Shown here: piece by piece, positions 30,680-39,277 of the stretch | Layout of the letters: each line of letters begins with the position of its first letter | Numbering within the stretch: the stretch's first letter is position 1 | Assembly: GCA_023415275.1 (NCBI GenBank) | Contig: JAEZLJ010000168.1 | Location: 1-45,748, forward strand | Direction: 5' to 3' | Source of the DNA: Bacteroidota bacterium | GTDB lineage: Bacteria > Bacteroidota > Bacteroidia > Chitinophagales > Chitinophagaceae | DNA: 45,748 bases | The notes under the pieces: model-generated | Seen by the model: the letters and a program-made list of their open reading frames with translations, nothing else | Database searches by the model: none | What the model was told of the DNA's origin: nothing | Program-made: the position numbers and the translations under genes

Positions 30680-30762
30680 TTTTTATGATTGAGGAATTAA
30701 TGCTTTGTTGTTAAGCTTCAATCAAACATTCAATCTTACATATTAAATCTTAAATAGATTAA

Positions 30763-31281
30763 ATGGCAAAAGCAATTTTAAACAGAGTAAAAGCAGGCGA
30801 CCTGGAATTAAAAGAAAAGGTAGTTGCTATCAATCGTGTAGTTAAAACTACCAAAGGTGGTCGTACGTTCAGCTTCTCTGCATTAGTGGTTGTGGGCAAT
30901 GAACAAGGTGTGGTTGGTCATGGTTTAGGAAAAGCAAAAGAGGTTCAGGAAGCTATCACAAAGGGTATTGAAGATGCAAAGAAAAACCTGATAAAGGTTC
31001 CTGTTATGCATGGAACAATTCCTCATGATCAGTTGGCTAAAGTGGGTGCTGCAAAAGTATTGATCAAGCCAGCCGCTCATGGTACAGGTGTAATTGCCGG
31101 AGGTTCTATGCGTGCTGTATTGGAAAGCGCAGGAGTAACCGACGTATTGGCAAAGTCTTTGGGTTCTGCTAATCCTCATAACGTGGTGAAGGCAACCTTT
31201 GAAGCCCTGGCATTGTTAAGAGAACCAATTTCTGTGTCAAAGACTAGAAGAATTGGTTTAAAGAAAGTATTTAACGGATAA
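30763..31281 (+). CDS. rpsE: 30S ribosomal protein S5
   Basis: This encodes 172 residues. ELKEKVVAINRVVKTTKGGR followed by FSFSALVVVGNEQGVVGHGL is the dsRNA-binding domain, and GGSMRAVLESAGVTDVLAKS the C-terminal domain. S5 is at the mRNA entrance and controls translational accuracy; the loop with KGGR is the place of spectinomycin resistance changes in other bacteria. Confidence 0.98.
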   Translation: MAKAILNRVKAGDLELKEKVVAINRVVKTTKGGRTFSFSALVVVGNEQGVVGHGLGKAKEVQEAITKGIEDAKKNLIKVPVMHGTIPHDQLAKVGAAKVLIKPAAHGTGVIAGGSMRAVLESAGVTDVLAKSLGSANPHNVVKATFEALALLREPISVSKTRRIGLKKVFNG

Positions 31282-31351
31282 TACAGGCGAAAGGTCAACG
31301 TGTTTTTGGACTTCCTCCTTAACATTCCCTTTTACCTTCAATCTTATTATT

Positions 31352-31534
31352 ATGAAAAAGATAAAGATCACTTTAGTAAAGAGCCCGATCGACAGGCCTG
31401 AACGTCAGAAGTTAACTCTTCAGGCATTGGGTTTGAACAAAATGAACGCAACTAAAGAAGTTGAAGCTACTCCACAGATACTAGGTATGGTTCGCAAAGT
31501 GGAGCACATGGTTTCTGTTGAAGAAATAGCATAA
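31352..31534 (+). CDS. rpmD: 50S ribosomal protein L30
   Basis: This encodes 60 residues: KKIKITLVKSPIDRPERQKL, then ALGLNKMNATKEVEATPQIL and GMVRKVEHMVSVEE. It is the normal short L30 of bacteria. It is placed between rpsE and rplO as in the classical spc order. Confidence 0.96.
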   Translation: MKKIKITLVKSPIDRPERQKLTLQALGLNKMNATKEVEATPQILGMVRKVEHMVSVEEIA

Positions 31535-31635
31535 GCAAACATTTTAAATGAAAATAGTATCCTATGGGTATGTTTTCATTTTTATTTTTTTAAATCAAGC
31601 GAGGGGAGATTCCCCGTAAGTAAAAATCAAAACAA

Positions 31636-32085
31636 ATGAATCTACACAATTTACGTCCCGCAAAAGGAGCAGTTCATAAAGAAAAACGTATTGGTCGTGG
31701 TGAAGCTTCCGGTCATGGTGGCACATCAACAAAAGGTAATAAAGGTGGTCAAAGCCGTGCTGGTTATAAAAGGAAAATGGCTCACGAAGGAGGCCAGATG
31801 CCTATCCAGCGTCGTGTTCCTAAACGTGGATTTAAAAATCCTAACCGTATCGAGTATAAAGTGTTCAACCTTGGACAAATCGAGCAATTAGTTGAGAAAT
31901 ATGGTATCCAGGAGTTTTCTCTGGAGAACTTATATACAAATGGTTTGATCAACCAGACTGATAGAATAAAGATCTTAGGTAACGGAGAATTAAAATCTAA
32001 GCTTAACTTCAAAGTGAACGCAATCAGCGAGAAAGCCAAGCAAGCTATCGAAACTGCTGGTGGTTCGGTTGAAATAGTGAAGTAA
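31636..32085 (+). CDS. rplO: 50S ribosomal protein L15
   Basis: This encodes 149 residues with LHNLRPAKGAVHKEKRIGRG, the Gly-rich GHGGTSTKGNKGGQSRAG extension that threads into 23S rRNA, and the C-terminal globular part ending AKQAIETAGGSVEIVK. It is the last r-protein gene of the run; a terminator-like hairpin follows it before secY. Confidence 0.98.
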   Translation: MNLHNLRPAKGAVHKEKRIGRGEASGHGGTSTKGNKGGQSRAGYKRKMAHEGGQMPIQRRVPKRGFKNPNRIEYKVFNLGQIEQLVEKYGIQEFSLENLYTNGLINQTDRIKILGNGELKSKLNFKVNAISEKAKQAIETAGGSVEIVK

Positions 32086-32102
32086 TTTTTAGTAAATTGC
32101 AA

Positions 32103-32125
32103 GGCGCAGCAATGCGTCTTTTTTT
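32103..32125 (+). terminator. Hairpin and T run between rplO and secY
   Basis: GGCGCA (32103-32108) pairs with TGCGTC (32113-32118), one G-T wobble, around a GCAA tetraloop, followed by TTTTTTT (32119-32125). It has the form of an intrinsic terminator with a short stem, so it may act as a partial one inside the operon and lower secY expression relative to the r-proteins. Confidence 0.6.
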
Positions 32126-32154
32126 GTTTATGGACCGTAAACTTTGAATTTTCC

Positions 32155-33504
32155 GTGAAAAATTTAATTAAGACATTAAAAAATATCTGGAGCATCGAGG
32201 AATTGCGCAGTAAGATCCTGTATACTCTGCTCCTTATTTTCATTTATCGTGTTGGTACACATATCGTTTTGCCTGGTATCGATCCTACAGCATTAGGACA
32301 GGTGGCCAAGCAGGCGAGTGGCGGTATCCTTGGCTTAATTGACACATTTGCTGGTGGCGCTTTCTCCCAGGCATCCATTTTTGCATTGGGAATCATGCCT
32401 TATATCTCTGCTTCTATCTTCATTCAATTGATGACGGTTTTGGTTCCACAATTCCAGAAAATGCAGAAAGAAGGTGAGAGTGGCCGTAAAAAGATCAACC
32501 AATGGACAAGGTACCTTACAGTAGGTGTTACAGTTGTTCAGGCTTCAGCTTATGTAGCTTATCTTAAACAAATCACTGCTCAAAGCGGTGGTGTGATGCC
32601 AGGCTATGCAGATTATTTCTGGCTGTCAACTGTAGTGACTTTAACAGCTGGTTGTTTATTCGTAATGTGGTTAGGAGAAAAAATTACTGATAAAGGTTTA
32701 GGAAACGGTACATCACTGATCATCATGATTGGTATCCTTGCCCGTCTGCCTCAATCATTCCTACAGGAGTTGACCAACAAATCAGTAAGGTCCGGACAGA
32801 TCCTTGTATTCATTATAGAGATCGCTGTTCTGATTGCTATCATCTTAGGATGTATATTATTGGTTCAGGGTACTCGTAAAATACCTGTAAACTATGCCAA
32901 GCAAATCGTTGGCAACCGCCAGTTTGGTGGTGCACGCCAATTCCTGCCCATCAAGGTGAACAGTGCAGGTGTAATGCCTATCATCTTTGCCCAGGCTATC
33001 ATGTTCCTGCCAACCTTGTTCAACCTGACCAGTTTAGCTAAAACTGAAACAGGCCAGGGAATCAATAGGATATTTACTGATCATACCAATGTTTGGTACA
33101 TGACCATCTATGCTGTTGTGGTAATTGGATTTACCTTCCTTTACACAGCATTGATCTTTAATCCCAAGCAGATCTCTGATAACCTGAAGCAAAACAATGG
33201 CTTTGTACCAGGTGTTAAACCAGGTCAACCAACAGCTGATTATATCGGTGCCATTATGGATAAGGTCACTTTGCCAGGTGCTTTCTTATTGGCCCTGGTT
33301 GGTATTCTGCCAGGTATAGCCCAATTATTAGGAGTAACTGCAGGATTTTCTACCTTCTATGGTGGTACTTCACTGCTAATTATGGTAGCTGTAATTTTAG
33401 ATACGCTTCAACAGATCGAAACACAATTATTAATGCGTCAATATGATGGTTTAATGAAAAGTGGTCGTATCCAGGGAAGAACTGTTACCCAGGCTTCTTA
33501 TTAA
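32155..33504 (+). CDS. secY: Preprotein translocase subunit SecY
   Basis: This encodes 449 residues with a GTG start at 32155; the N-terminus (NLIKTLKNIWSIEELRSKIL) fits SecY exactly there. Ten membrane helices are visible. The plug region follows the first helix (GLIDTFAGGAFSQASIFALG), the 6/7 cytoplasmic loop has RKIPVNYAKQIVGNRQ and the last loop ends with LLMRQYDGLMKSGRIQGR. SecY forms the protein-conducting channel of the inner membrane. A good terminator follows, so it ends the operon. Confidence 0.98.
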   Translation: MKNLIKTLKNIWSIEELRSKILYTLLLIFIYRVGTHIVLPGIDPTALGQVAKQASGGILGLIDTFAGGAFSQASIFALGIMPYISASIFIQLMTVLVPQFQKMQKEGESGRKKINQWTRYLTVGVTVVQASAYVAYLKQITAQSGGVMPGYADYFWLSTVVTLTAGCLFVMWLGEKITDKGLGNGTSLIIMIGILARLPQSFLQELTNKSVRSGQILVFIIEIAVLIAIILGCILLVQGTRKIPVNYAKQIVGNRQFGGARQFLPIKVNSAGVMPIIFAQAIMFLPTLFNLTSLAKTETGQGINRIFTDHTNVWYMTIYAVVVIGFTFLYTALIFNPKQISDNLKQNNGFVPGVKPGQPTADYIGAIMDKVTLPGAFLLALVGILPGIAQLLGVTAGFSTFYGGTSLLIMVAVILDTLQQIETQLLMRQYDGLMKSGRIQGRTVTQASY

Positions 33505-33525
33505 TAAGATTTAAATAATTTAATG

Positions 33526-33555
33526 AAACCTGGTAAGCTAACTTGCCAGGTTTTT
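33526..33555 (+). terminator. Terminator after secY
   Basis: AAACCTGGTAAG (33526-33537) pairs with CTTGCCAGGTTT (33542-33553), one G-T pair, around a CTAA loop, with further T after it. It closes the S10-spc operon. Confidence 0.88.
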
Positions 33556-33618
33556 GTTTATTATAGAAAGTACAACATTATTATACCCATATTTACATTA
33601 TAAGCAGGAACTAAACGT

Positions 33619-34419
33619 ATGATCCATTACAAAAACAGCCAGGAGATAGAATTGATGAGAGAAAGTGCCCAGATGGTTAGTAAAACACTTTCAGAGGTGG
33701 CTAAGATTCTTAAGCCAGGAATTACCACATTATCAATTGACATTTTTATTGCAAACTACATACAGGATAATAAGGGTGTTCCTTCTTTTTTAAATTACCA
33801 TGGATATCCTTACAACTCATGCATTTCTGTGAATGACGTGGTCGTGCATGGCTTCCCCGGGGCTTATGAACTAAAAGAGGGTGATATAGTATCGGTGGAT
33901 GTGGGAGTTTACAAGAATGGATTCCATGGTGACCATGCCTATACCTTTATGATTGGTAAACCTGCAGATGAGGTTATACAATTGGTACGAGTGACCAAAG
34001 AATCTCTTTATAAGGGCATAGAAAAAGCAATTGCCGGCAATAGGATAGGCGATATTTCTTTTGCTATCCAGGAGCACACAGAGAAAAAACATGGTTATGG
34101 AGTGGTTCGTGAATTGGTGGGACATGGATTAGGTCGTAGCATGCATGAAGATCCACAGGTACCTAATTATGGGAAAAGAGGTGCAGGACCTGTGCTAAAA
34201 GAAGGCCTGGTTATGGCAATAGAGCCAATGATCAATTTAGGAAAGAAAGATGTTTATACTGATACCGATGGTTGGACAGTAAGAACAAAAGATGGCAAAC
34301 CTTCGGTACATTTTGAGCATGACGTTTGCGTACAAAAAGGCAAGGCCGATATACTTTCTGATTATACTCCTATTGAGGCAGCCGAAAAGGCCAATAGTAA
34401 TCTATTCTCTGATTATTAG
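33619..34419 (+). CDS. map: Methionine aminopeptidase, type I
   Basis: This encodes 266 residues of the M24A family. Metal ligands are in their usual segments: the two Asp in SVDVGVYKNGFHGDHAYTF, His in LVGHGLGRSMHEDPQ, Glu in MAIEPMINLG and Glu in VHFEHDVCV; the substrate-side His is in YHGYPYNSCISVND. It removes the initiator Met from new proteins. map normally precedes infA in this region; here the next gene is an unrelated flavoprotein. It is 114 bases after secY, behind the terminator, so it needs its own promoter, which was not identified with confidence. Confidence 0.97.
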   Translation: MIHYKNSQEIELMRESAQMVSKTLSEVAKILKPGITTLSIDIFIANYIQDNKGVPSFLNYHGYPYNSCISVNDVVVHGFPGAYELKEGDIVSVDVGVYKNGFHGDHAYTFMIGKPADEVIQLVRVTKESLYKGIEKAIAGNRIGDISFAIQEHTEKKHGYGVVRELVGHGLGRSMHEDPQVPNYGKRGAGPVLKEGLVMAIEPMINLGKKDVYTDTDGWTVRTKDGKPSVHFEHDVCVQKGKADILSDYTPIEAAEKANSNLFSDY

Positions 34420-34462
34420 TATTTAACTATTAATCCAGGTTATTTAAAAGCATATGTAGCTG

Positions 34463-35689
34463 ATGTCCCAAAATAAGTTAATTGTGATTGGAGGAGGGGC
34501 AGCAGGCTTTTTTTGTGCAGTCAATGCTGCCCGGATGAATTCTCATTTGAAGGTGGAAATCTTAGAAAAATCCAATAAGCTTTTATCCAAGGTCAGGATC
34601 TCAGGTGGGGGAAGGTGTAACGTGACCCATGCCTTATTTGATATAACGGAAATGTGCAAACGTTACCCTCGAGGTCAGCATTTCGTTAAAAAAACCTTTC
34701 ACCAATTTTTTACTACAGACACCATTAATTGGTTTAATGAAAGAGCAGTTTCATTAAAAACAGAAAAGGATGGACGGATGTTTCCCGTCACCGATTCTTC
34801 AGAAACTATCATTGGTGTTTTATTAAATGAAGCCAGTAGTTACGGAGTGGACATCAGGTTAAATGCAGAAGTGAAGGAGGTGTCATACAGCCAGGGAAGT
34901 TTTCATCTAACGCTACAAGATAACCGCCAACTATCAGCCGGCTATGTCTGTATAGCCTGTGGAGGCTATCCAAAGCTTTCCATGTTTCATTGGTTACAAA
35001 ATATTGGACATACCATTTCTGAACCAGTGCCATCGTTGTTTACATTTAATATTCCCGCCCATCCCATTACTCAATTAATGGGAGTATCCGTTGATAAGGG
35101 GAGGGTAAAAGTGGAAGGCACTAAATTGATGGAAGAAGGTCCTGTATTGATCACCCATTGGGGATTAAGCGGCCCTGCTATATTAAGGTTAAGTGCCTGG
35201 GGCGCCCGCGAGCTGGCTCAAAAGAATTACCATTTTACAATTCATATCAACTGGATACCTGAATACAATGAACATACCCTTAAGGAAGCCTTACAAAATT
35301 TGAGAAAGACCCAGCCAGGCAAGAAAATAACGAATCAGGTGGTAGGCCAATTGCCTGCCCGGTTATGGCAATTCCTGGTTCTTCAGTCAGGTATTTCAAT
35401 GGAAATGCGATTTGCTGACCTCCCAGCCAAATTGGAAAACATCCTCGTTAAGCATCTTGTAGATTATATTTTGCCAGTTAAGGGTAAGACCACTTTTAAA
35501 GAAGAATTTGTTACCTCCGGTGGAGTGACCTTATCTGAAGTCGATCCGCAAACCATGATGTCCAAAAAGGTACCTAACCTTTTTTTTGCTGGTGAGATCC
35601 TCGATGTGGATGGTATTACAGGAGGCTTTAATTTTCAGCATGCATGGACAAGCGGTTGGATAGCAGCGAAAGCGATAGCTAAGGTTTGA
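34463..35689 (+). CDS. BaiN/HI0933-family FAD-dependent oxidoreductase
   Basis: This encodes 408 residues. The FAD-binding Rossmann start is IVIGGGAAGFFCAVNAARMN, followed by the family signature RISGGGRCNVTHA (residues about 47-59), a central insert domain with GGYPKLSMFHWLQNIGHTIS, and the C-terminal FAD part LFFAGEILDVDGITGGFNFQ then AWTSGWIAA. Members include BaiN and YhiN/HI0933-like proteins; the physiological substrate is mostly unknown. The start is 43 bases after map, so it may be read from the same transcript. Confidence 0.92.
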   Translation: MSQNKLIVIGGGAAGFFCAVNAARMNSHLKVEILEKSNKLLSKVRISGGGRCNVTHALFDITEMCKRYPRGQHFVKKTFHQFFTTDTINWFNERAVSLKTEKDGRMFPVTDSSETIIGVLLNEASSYGVDIRLNAEVKEVSYSQGSFHLTLQDNRQLSAGYVCIACGGYPKLSMFHWLQNIGHTISEPVPSLFTFNIPAHPITQLMGVSVDKGRVKVEGTKLMEEGPVLITHWGLSGPAILRLSAWGARELAQKNYHFTIHINWIPEYNEHTLKEALQNLRKTQPGKKITNQVVGQLPARLWQFLVLQSGISMEMRFADLPAKLENILVKHLVDYILPVKGKTTFKEEFVTSGGVTLSEVDPQTMMSKKVPNLFFAGEILDVDGITGGFNFQHAWTSGWIAAKAIAKV

Positions 35690-35747
35690 TCATAATCATA
35701 TAGTATATAGTTTTTATACTTTATATTGTCTCCCAAAACCAAAACAA

Positions 35748-36272
35748 ATGAAAACTATCTGCTTATCCCTGGTTATTGCCTTAACTTTCTTTTCCTGTAA
35801 GAAGGATAATACCGATACAACATATGGAATTAAGTGTAATATCAATGGTGTTCCGAAGACTTTCAACATACAGATGCGTGCACAGCGTGAACTGGATAAT
35901 GGATACAAATCAGTTTCCTTCATTGGATTGAACAATAGTTCCAGCGAGGAGTATTTAGGCGGTATGGTTTTAAATATACCTTCACAAAAAGAAATTACTG
36001 CTGGAACCTATACGGATGCTTCTTCCGAATTTGAAGTCTTGTTTACCTATTCATTAAGCTATTCAGGCCCTGAATATGAAGCTGGCAGCTCATTATATGA
36101 ATATGCCCAGTACAGAGGTGTAACTGTCTCCAATCCTCTAAAACTTACTATCACCTCTATTAGTAATGATGTAATTAAAGGCACCTTTAGTGGGGATTTT
36201 TATATAGATGCAAACCCTGATAATGAAAAAAAGAGCATAACAAATGGGGAATTTGCAGTCAAATTCCAATAA
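35748..36272 (+). CDS. Lipoprotein, unknown function
   Basis: This encodes 174 residues. The signal ends at Cys17 (TFFSCKKDN), a typical Bacteroidota lipobox, and the following Lys/Asp residues are unlike the acidic SLAM export signal, so a periplasmic-facing anchor cannot be excluded. The mature part is beta-rich with IPSQKEITAGTYTDASSEFE and a final KGTFSGDFYIDAN strand, resembling small beta-barrel or jelly-roll lipoproteins annotated as hypothetical in Bacteroidota. No specific function was recognised. A hairpin with T run follows at 36376. Confidence 0.7.
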   Translation: MKTICLSLVIALTFFSCKKDNTDTTYGIKCNINGVPKTFNIQMRAQRELDNGYKSVSFIGLNNSSSEEYLGGMVLNIPSQKEITAGTYTDASSEFEVLFTYSLSYSGPEYEAGSSLYEYAQYRGVTVSNPLKLTITSISNDVIKGTFSGDFYIDANPDNEKKSITNGEFAVKFQ

Positions 36273-36375
36273 ATCGCTTTAGTCAGTATTCTTTAAGCAA
36301 AAAACGAATGGTTTTTGCTGATGGGGTTATTACTGATATTTAACTTGTCCAATAACAAAAAACTCACAGGAATTT

Positions 36376-36408
36376 AGCCCGTTTTACGGGCTTTTTAGTC
36401 TATTTTTG
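36376..36408 (+). terminator. Terminator followed by the rpsA -7 promoter element
   Basis: AGCCCG (36376-36381) pairs with CGGGCT (36387-36392) around TTTTA, followed by TTTT (36393-36396). Directly after it TATTTTTG (36401-36408) fits the Bacteroidota -7 element TAnnTTTG. No TTTG was found 20 bases upstream. A further AGCAAAAA/TTTTTGCT inverted pair (36296-36303, 36312-36319) lies earlier in the gap. Confidence 0.65.
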
Positions 36409-36438
36409 CCGCCCCGAACAAAAAACACGGGGATTATT

Positions 36439-38385
36439 ATGGAAGAAAATCAAATTGTTAACCCAAACGCTGAAGGACAGGAGAATGCACCTGCTGCTGA
36501 ACAAGCAACAGAGCAGTCTACAGCGACAACAAATGTACCTGTTCAGGAGCCTGTTGAAGAAAGAATTGCAACAGCTCATGATGATTTTGACTGGAGTATT
36601 GACAAACGCAATGTTGCTACTTACAGCCAGGAAGAAAAAGAAAAGTACGACAAAGTGTATGAAAACACTTTCGTGCAATTGAATGATGGCGAGATGATCA
36701 AAGGCCTTGTGGTTGGTATCACTAAAACAGACGTGGTATTAAACATTGGTTTTAAATCTGATGGTCTTGTATCATTGAACGAGTTCCGCGATATCCAGGG
36801 ACTGAAGGTTGGTGATGAAGTAGAAGTTATGGTAGTGGAAAAAGAAGACCGTGATGGTAATCTTAACCTGAGCCGTAAGCAAGCCCGCATTACCCGTGCC
36901 TGGGAGCGTATTGTGGAAGTTCACAAAACTGGTGAGATCGTTACCGGTACTGTTACCAGCAAAACTAAGGGTGGATTGATCGTAGATGTATTTGGTATGG
37001 AAACCTTCCTGCCAGGTTCTCAGATCGATGTGAAGCCTGTTACTGACTACGACCAGTTTGTTGGTAAAACAATGGAATTCAAAGTGGTTAAGATCAATGA
37101 AGCCATTAAGAATGCTGTTGTATCTCACAAAGCTCTTATCGAAAGCGATATTGAAGCACAACGTGCACAGATCATTGGTAAGCTTGAAAAGGGCCAGGTA
37201 CTGGAAGGTACTGTTAAGAACATTACCGATTTCGGTGCGTTCATGGACCTTGGTGGCTTAGATGGTTTGTTGTACATCACAGATATTTCATGGGGTCGTA
37301 TCAACCACCCAAGCGAAGTATTGAAGTTAGACCAGAAGATCAATGTAGTGGTATTGGATTTCGACGACGAGAAAAAGCGTATCTCTCTTGGTTTAAAGCA
37401 ATTGACTCCGCATCCTTGGGATGTGTTGCCTGAAACCATCACAGAAGGTTCTATCGTGAAAGGTAAAGTAGTGAACATTGAAGACTACGGTGCTTTCCTT
37501 GAGATACTTCCTGGTGTTGAAGGCCTGGTTCACGTATCTGAAATTACATGGGCTAACACGCCTATCAATGCTAAAGAATTCTTCAAACTGGGCGATGAGC
37601 ATGAAGCTAAAGTGGTAACACTTGATAAGGACAGCCGTAAAATGAGCTTGTCTATTAAGCAAATGTCTCAGGATCCATGGAGCGATATCGAAACCAAATT
37701 TCCTGAAGGAAGCCGTCATACCGGCGTGGTTAAAAACATCACTCCTTACGGTGTGTTCGTTGAGCTGACATCTGGTATCGGTGGTATGATCCACATCTCT
37801 GACCTGAGCTGGTTGAAGCGTTTCAATCACCCAACAGAGTTTACCAAAGTTGGTGAGAACATTGATGTGATCATCCTGGGTATTGATAAAGAAAACCGCA
37901 AACTGCAATTAGGTCATAAACAGTTGGAAGAAGATCCTTGGAACAGCCTGCAGGATACATTCGCCGTTGGTTCTATCCACGAAGGAACTGTATTACGCAA
38001 GGATGATAAAGGAGCTATCGTACAATTACCTTATGGTCTAGAAGGTTTTGCGCCTAACCGTCACCTGGCTAAGGAAGATGGTAAGAGCGTAGGTGCTGAT
38101 GAAACTGCAGAATTCATGGTAATTGAATTTGATCGCAATGAAAAACGCATTGTAGTTTCTCATGCAAGGATTTGGGAACAGGCAAAAGCTGATGAAAAAG
38201 ATGCTGCCCGCAAGGAAGCAAGAGCTGATGCTGACAAAACCAAAAAAGCAATGAAGAGCCTGCAGGGTAAAGTTGAAAAACCAACCTTAGGCGACCTTGG
38301 TGCTTTAGCACAGATCAAAGAAAGATTACAGCAGGAAGAGAAAGGTGGCACAGCCGCTGGTACTACTCCTGAAACTGAAGGATAA
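36439..38385 (+). CDS. rpsA: 30S ribosomal protein S1
   Basis: This encodes 648 residues from the ATG at 36439; a TTG at 36406 overlaps the -7 promoter element and is rejected. After an acidic, Gln/Ala/Glu-rich N-terminal extension (residues 1-50), six S1 (OB-fold) repeats follow, about 85-155, 170-240, 255-330, 342-415, 430-505 and 515-590. Repeats 3-5 have the clear GTVKNITDFGAFMDLGGLDG / KVVNIEDYGAFLEILPGVEG form. The last ~60 residues are Lys/Ala/Asp-rich. S1 delivers mRNA to the ribosome, which matters particularly where Shine-Dalgarno pairing is little used. A strong terminator follows. Confidence 0.97.
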   Translation: MEENQIVNPNAEGQENAPAAEQATEQSTATTNVPVQEPVEERIATAHDDFDWSIDKRNVATYSQEEKEKYDKVYENTFVQLNDGEMIKGLVVGITKTDVVLNIGFKSDGLVSLNEFRDIQGLKVGDEVEVMVVEKEDRDGNLNLSRKQARITRAWERIVEVHKTGEIVTGTVTSKTKGGLIVDVFGMETFLPGSQIDVKPVTDYDQFVGKTMEFKVVKINEAIKNAVVSHKALIESDIEAQRAQIIGKLEKGQVLEGTVKNITDFGAFMDLGGLDGLLYITDISWGRINHPSEVLKLDQKINVVVLDFDDEKKRISLGLKQLTPHPWDVLPETITEGSIVKGKVVNIEDYGAFLEILPGVEGLVHVSEITWANTPINAKEFFKLGDEHEAKVVTLDKDSRKMSLSIKQMSQDPWSDIETKFPEGSRHTGVVKNITPYGVFVELTSGIGGMIHISDLSWLKRFNHPTEFTKVGENIDVIILGIDKENRKLQLGHKQLEEDPWNSLQDTFAVGSIHEGTVLRKDDKGAIVQLPYGLEGFAPNRHLAKEDGKSVGADETAEFMVIEFDRNEKRIVVSHARIWEQAKADEKDAARKEARADADKTKKAMKSLQGKVEKPTLGDLGALAQIKERLQQEEKGGTAAGTTPETEG

Positions 38386-38404
38386 TCATATCTCATCCTA
38401 TTAT

Positions 38405-38436
38405 AAGGTCCTCAACATTCGTTGAGGACCTTTTTT
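38405..38436. terminator. Terminator between rpsA and the SIMPL gene
   Basis: AAGGTCCTCAAC (38405-38416) pairs with GTTGAGGACCTT (38421-38432) around ATTC; T run after it on the plus strand. The symmetric stem probably ends both converging transcripts. Confidence 0.92.
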
Positions 38437-38458
38437 ATTTTATAAGCCATTGAAGATA

Positions 38459-39169
38459 TTACTGTAAGGCAAAAACGACGGTGATATCATACCTCAATTT
38501 TATCTTCTTGAATGATACATTAGCATCTCCCTGGGGTGCGGCCTGGTCCCTGGCTTCCATATTGGCTGCCTTCATATTATACATGTAAGGAGTAAAATAT
38601 TCCACGGGCTCATTGATGGTCACTGCTACGCCGGGCTTTTCGTTGATGGCCTCAGCCAAATACGCTGCCTTCTCCTTGGCAGCCTTTATGGCATCTATCT
38701 TTAATTTTTTGCGAAGCTCTTCCATTCGGCTGGTGGAAGTTTTTTGTATAAAGAAATTCTCTGTAGCATTATCATCCAACATCTCTACCAGCTTGTCCAA
38801 CAGGTTGCTGTTGGATAACTTGACCTGGTAGGATATAGTAGCATACAACTCCTCTTTTTTATGTTTTTTCCTCCACCATGGATCATTACTTAATCCGTCA
38901 TAGGCAGCAATACTTACCAGCGAATCTGGTATTCCAAGGCTTTTCACTGAACGCAGGAAATCACGCTTGATATTTTCCAGGTTGATCTTGCCTTGGCCTT
39001 TCTTATCATATTCTTTCAGATCTACCTGTACATAAATTTCATCCGGAATGATTTCCATTTCAGCACTTCCGGTTACTGTAATGGTCCTGGGATATAAGTT
39101 TTTCTCATTTTGTGCATAACTATAAACCAGGCTAAACAGCATCAACAGGGAAATAAAGATTTTTTTCAT
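38459..39169 (-). CDS. SIMPL (DUF541) domain protein
   Basis: This encodes 236 residues with a signal peptide (cleavage near SYAQ). The SIMPL fold is recognised from RTITVTGSAEMEIIPDEIYV at the start of the mature part, the LRSVKSLGIPDSLVSIAAYD segment and the C-terminal DAIKAAKEKAAYLAEAINEK helix followed by a final beta strand. SIMPL proteins are periplasmic or surface oligomers; some have been linked to stress resistance or adhesion. Orientation is opposite to rpsA; an independent promoter is expected. Confidence 0.9.
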   Translation of the reverse strand: MKKIFISLLMLFSLVYSYAQNEKNLYPRTITVTGSAEMEIIPDEIYVQVDLKEYDKKGQGKINLENIKRDFLRSVKSLGIPDSLVSIAAYDGLSNDPWWRKKHKKEELYATISYQVKLSNSNLLDKLVEMLDDNATENFFIQKTSTSRMEELRKKLKIDAIKAAKEKAAYLAEAINEKPGVAVTINEPVEYFTPYMYNMKAANMEARDQAAPQGDANVSFKKIKLRYDITVVFALQ

Positions 39170-39277
39170 GGCATTAATTTTTAGTATAGATGGAGAGGTC
39201 TTTAATTTTACATAAGCTGTACATGTGCATTAACAATATGTAAACATGTAACTTTAACTATCAAATTTGCTTGCGGC

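Noticed and set aside
36406..36438. TTG start adding 11 residues to S1
   Set aside because: The codon overlaps the TATTTTTG promoter element, so it would not be on the transcript.
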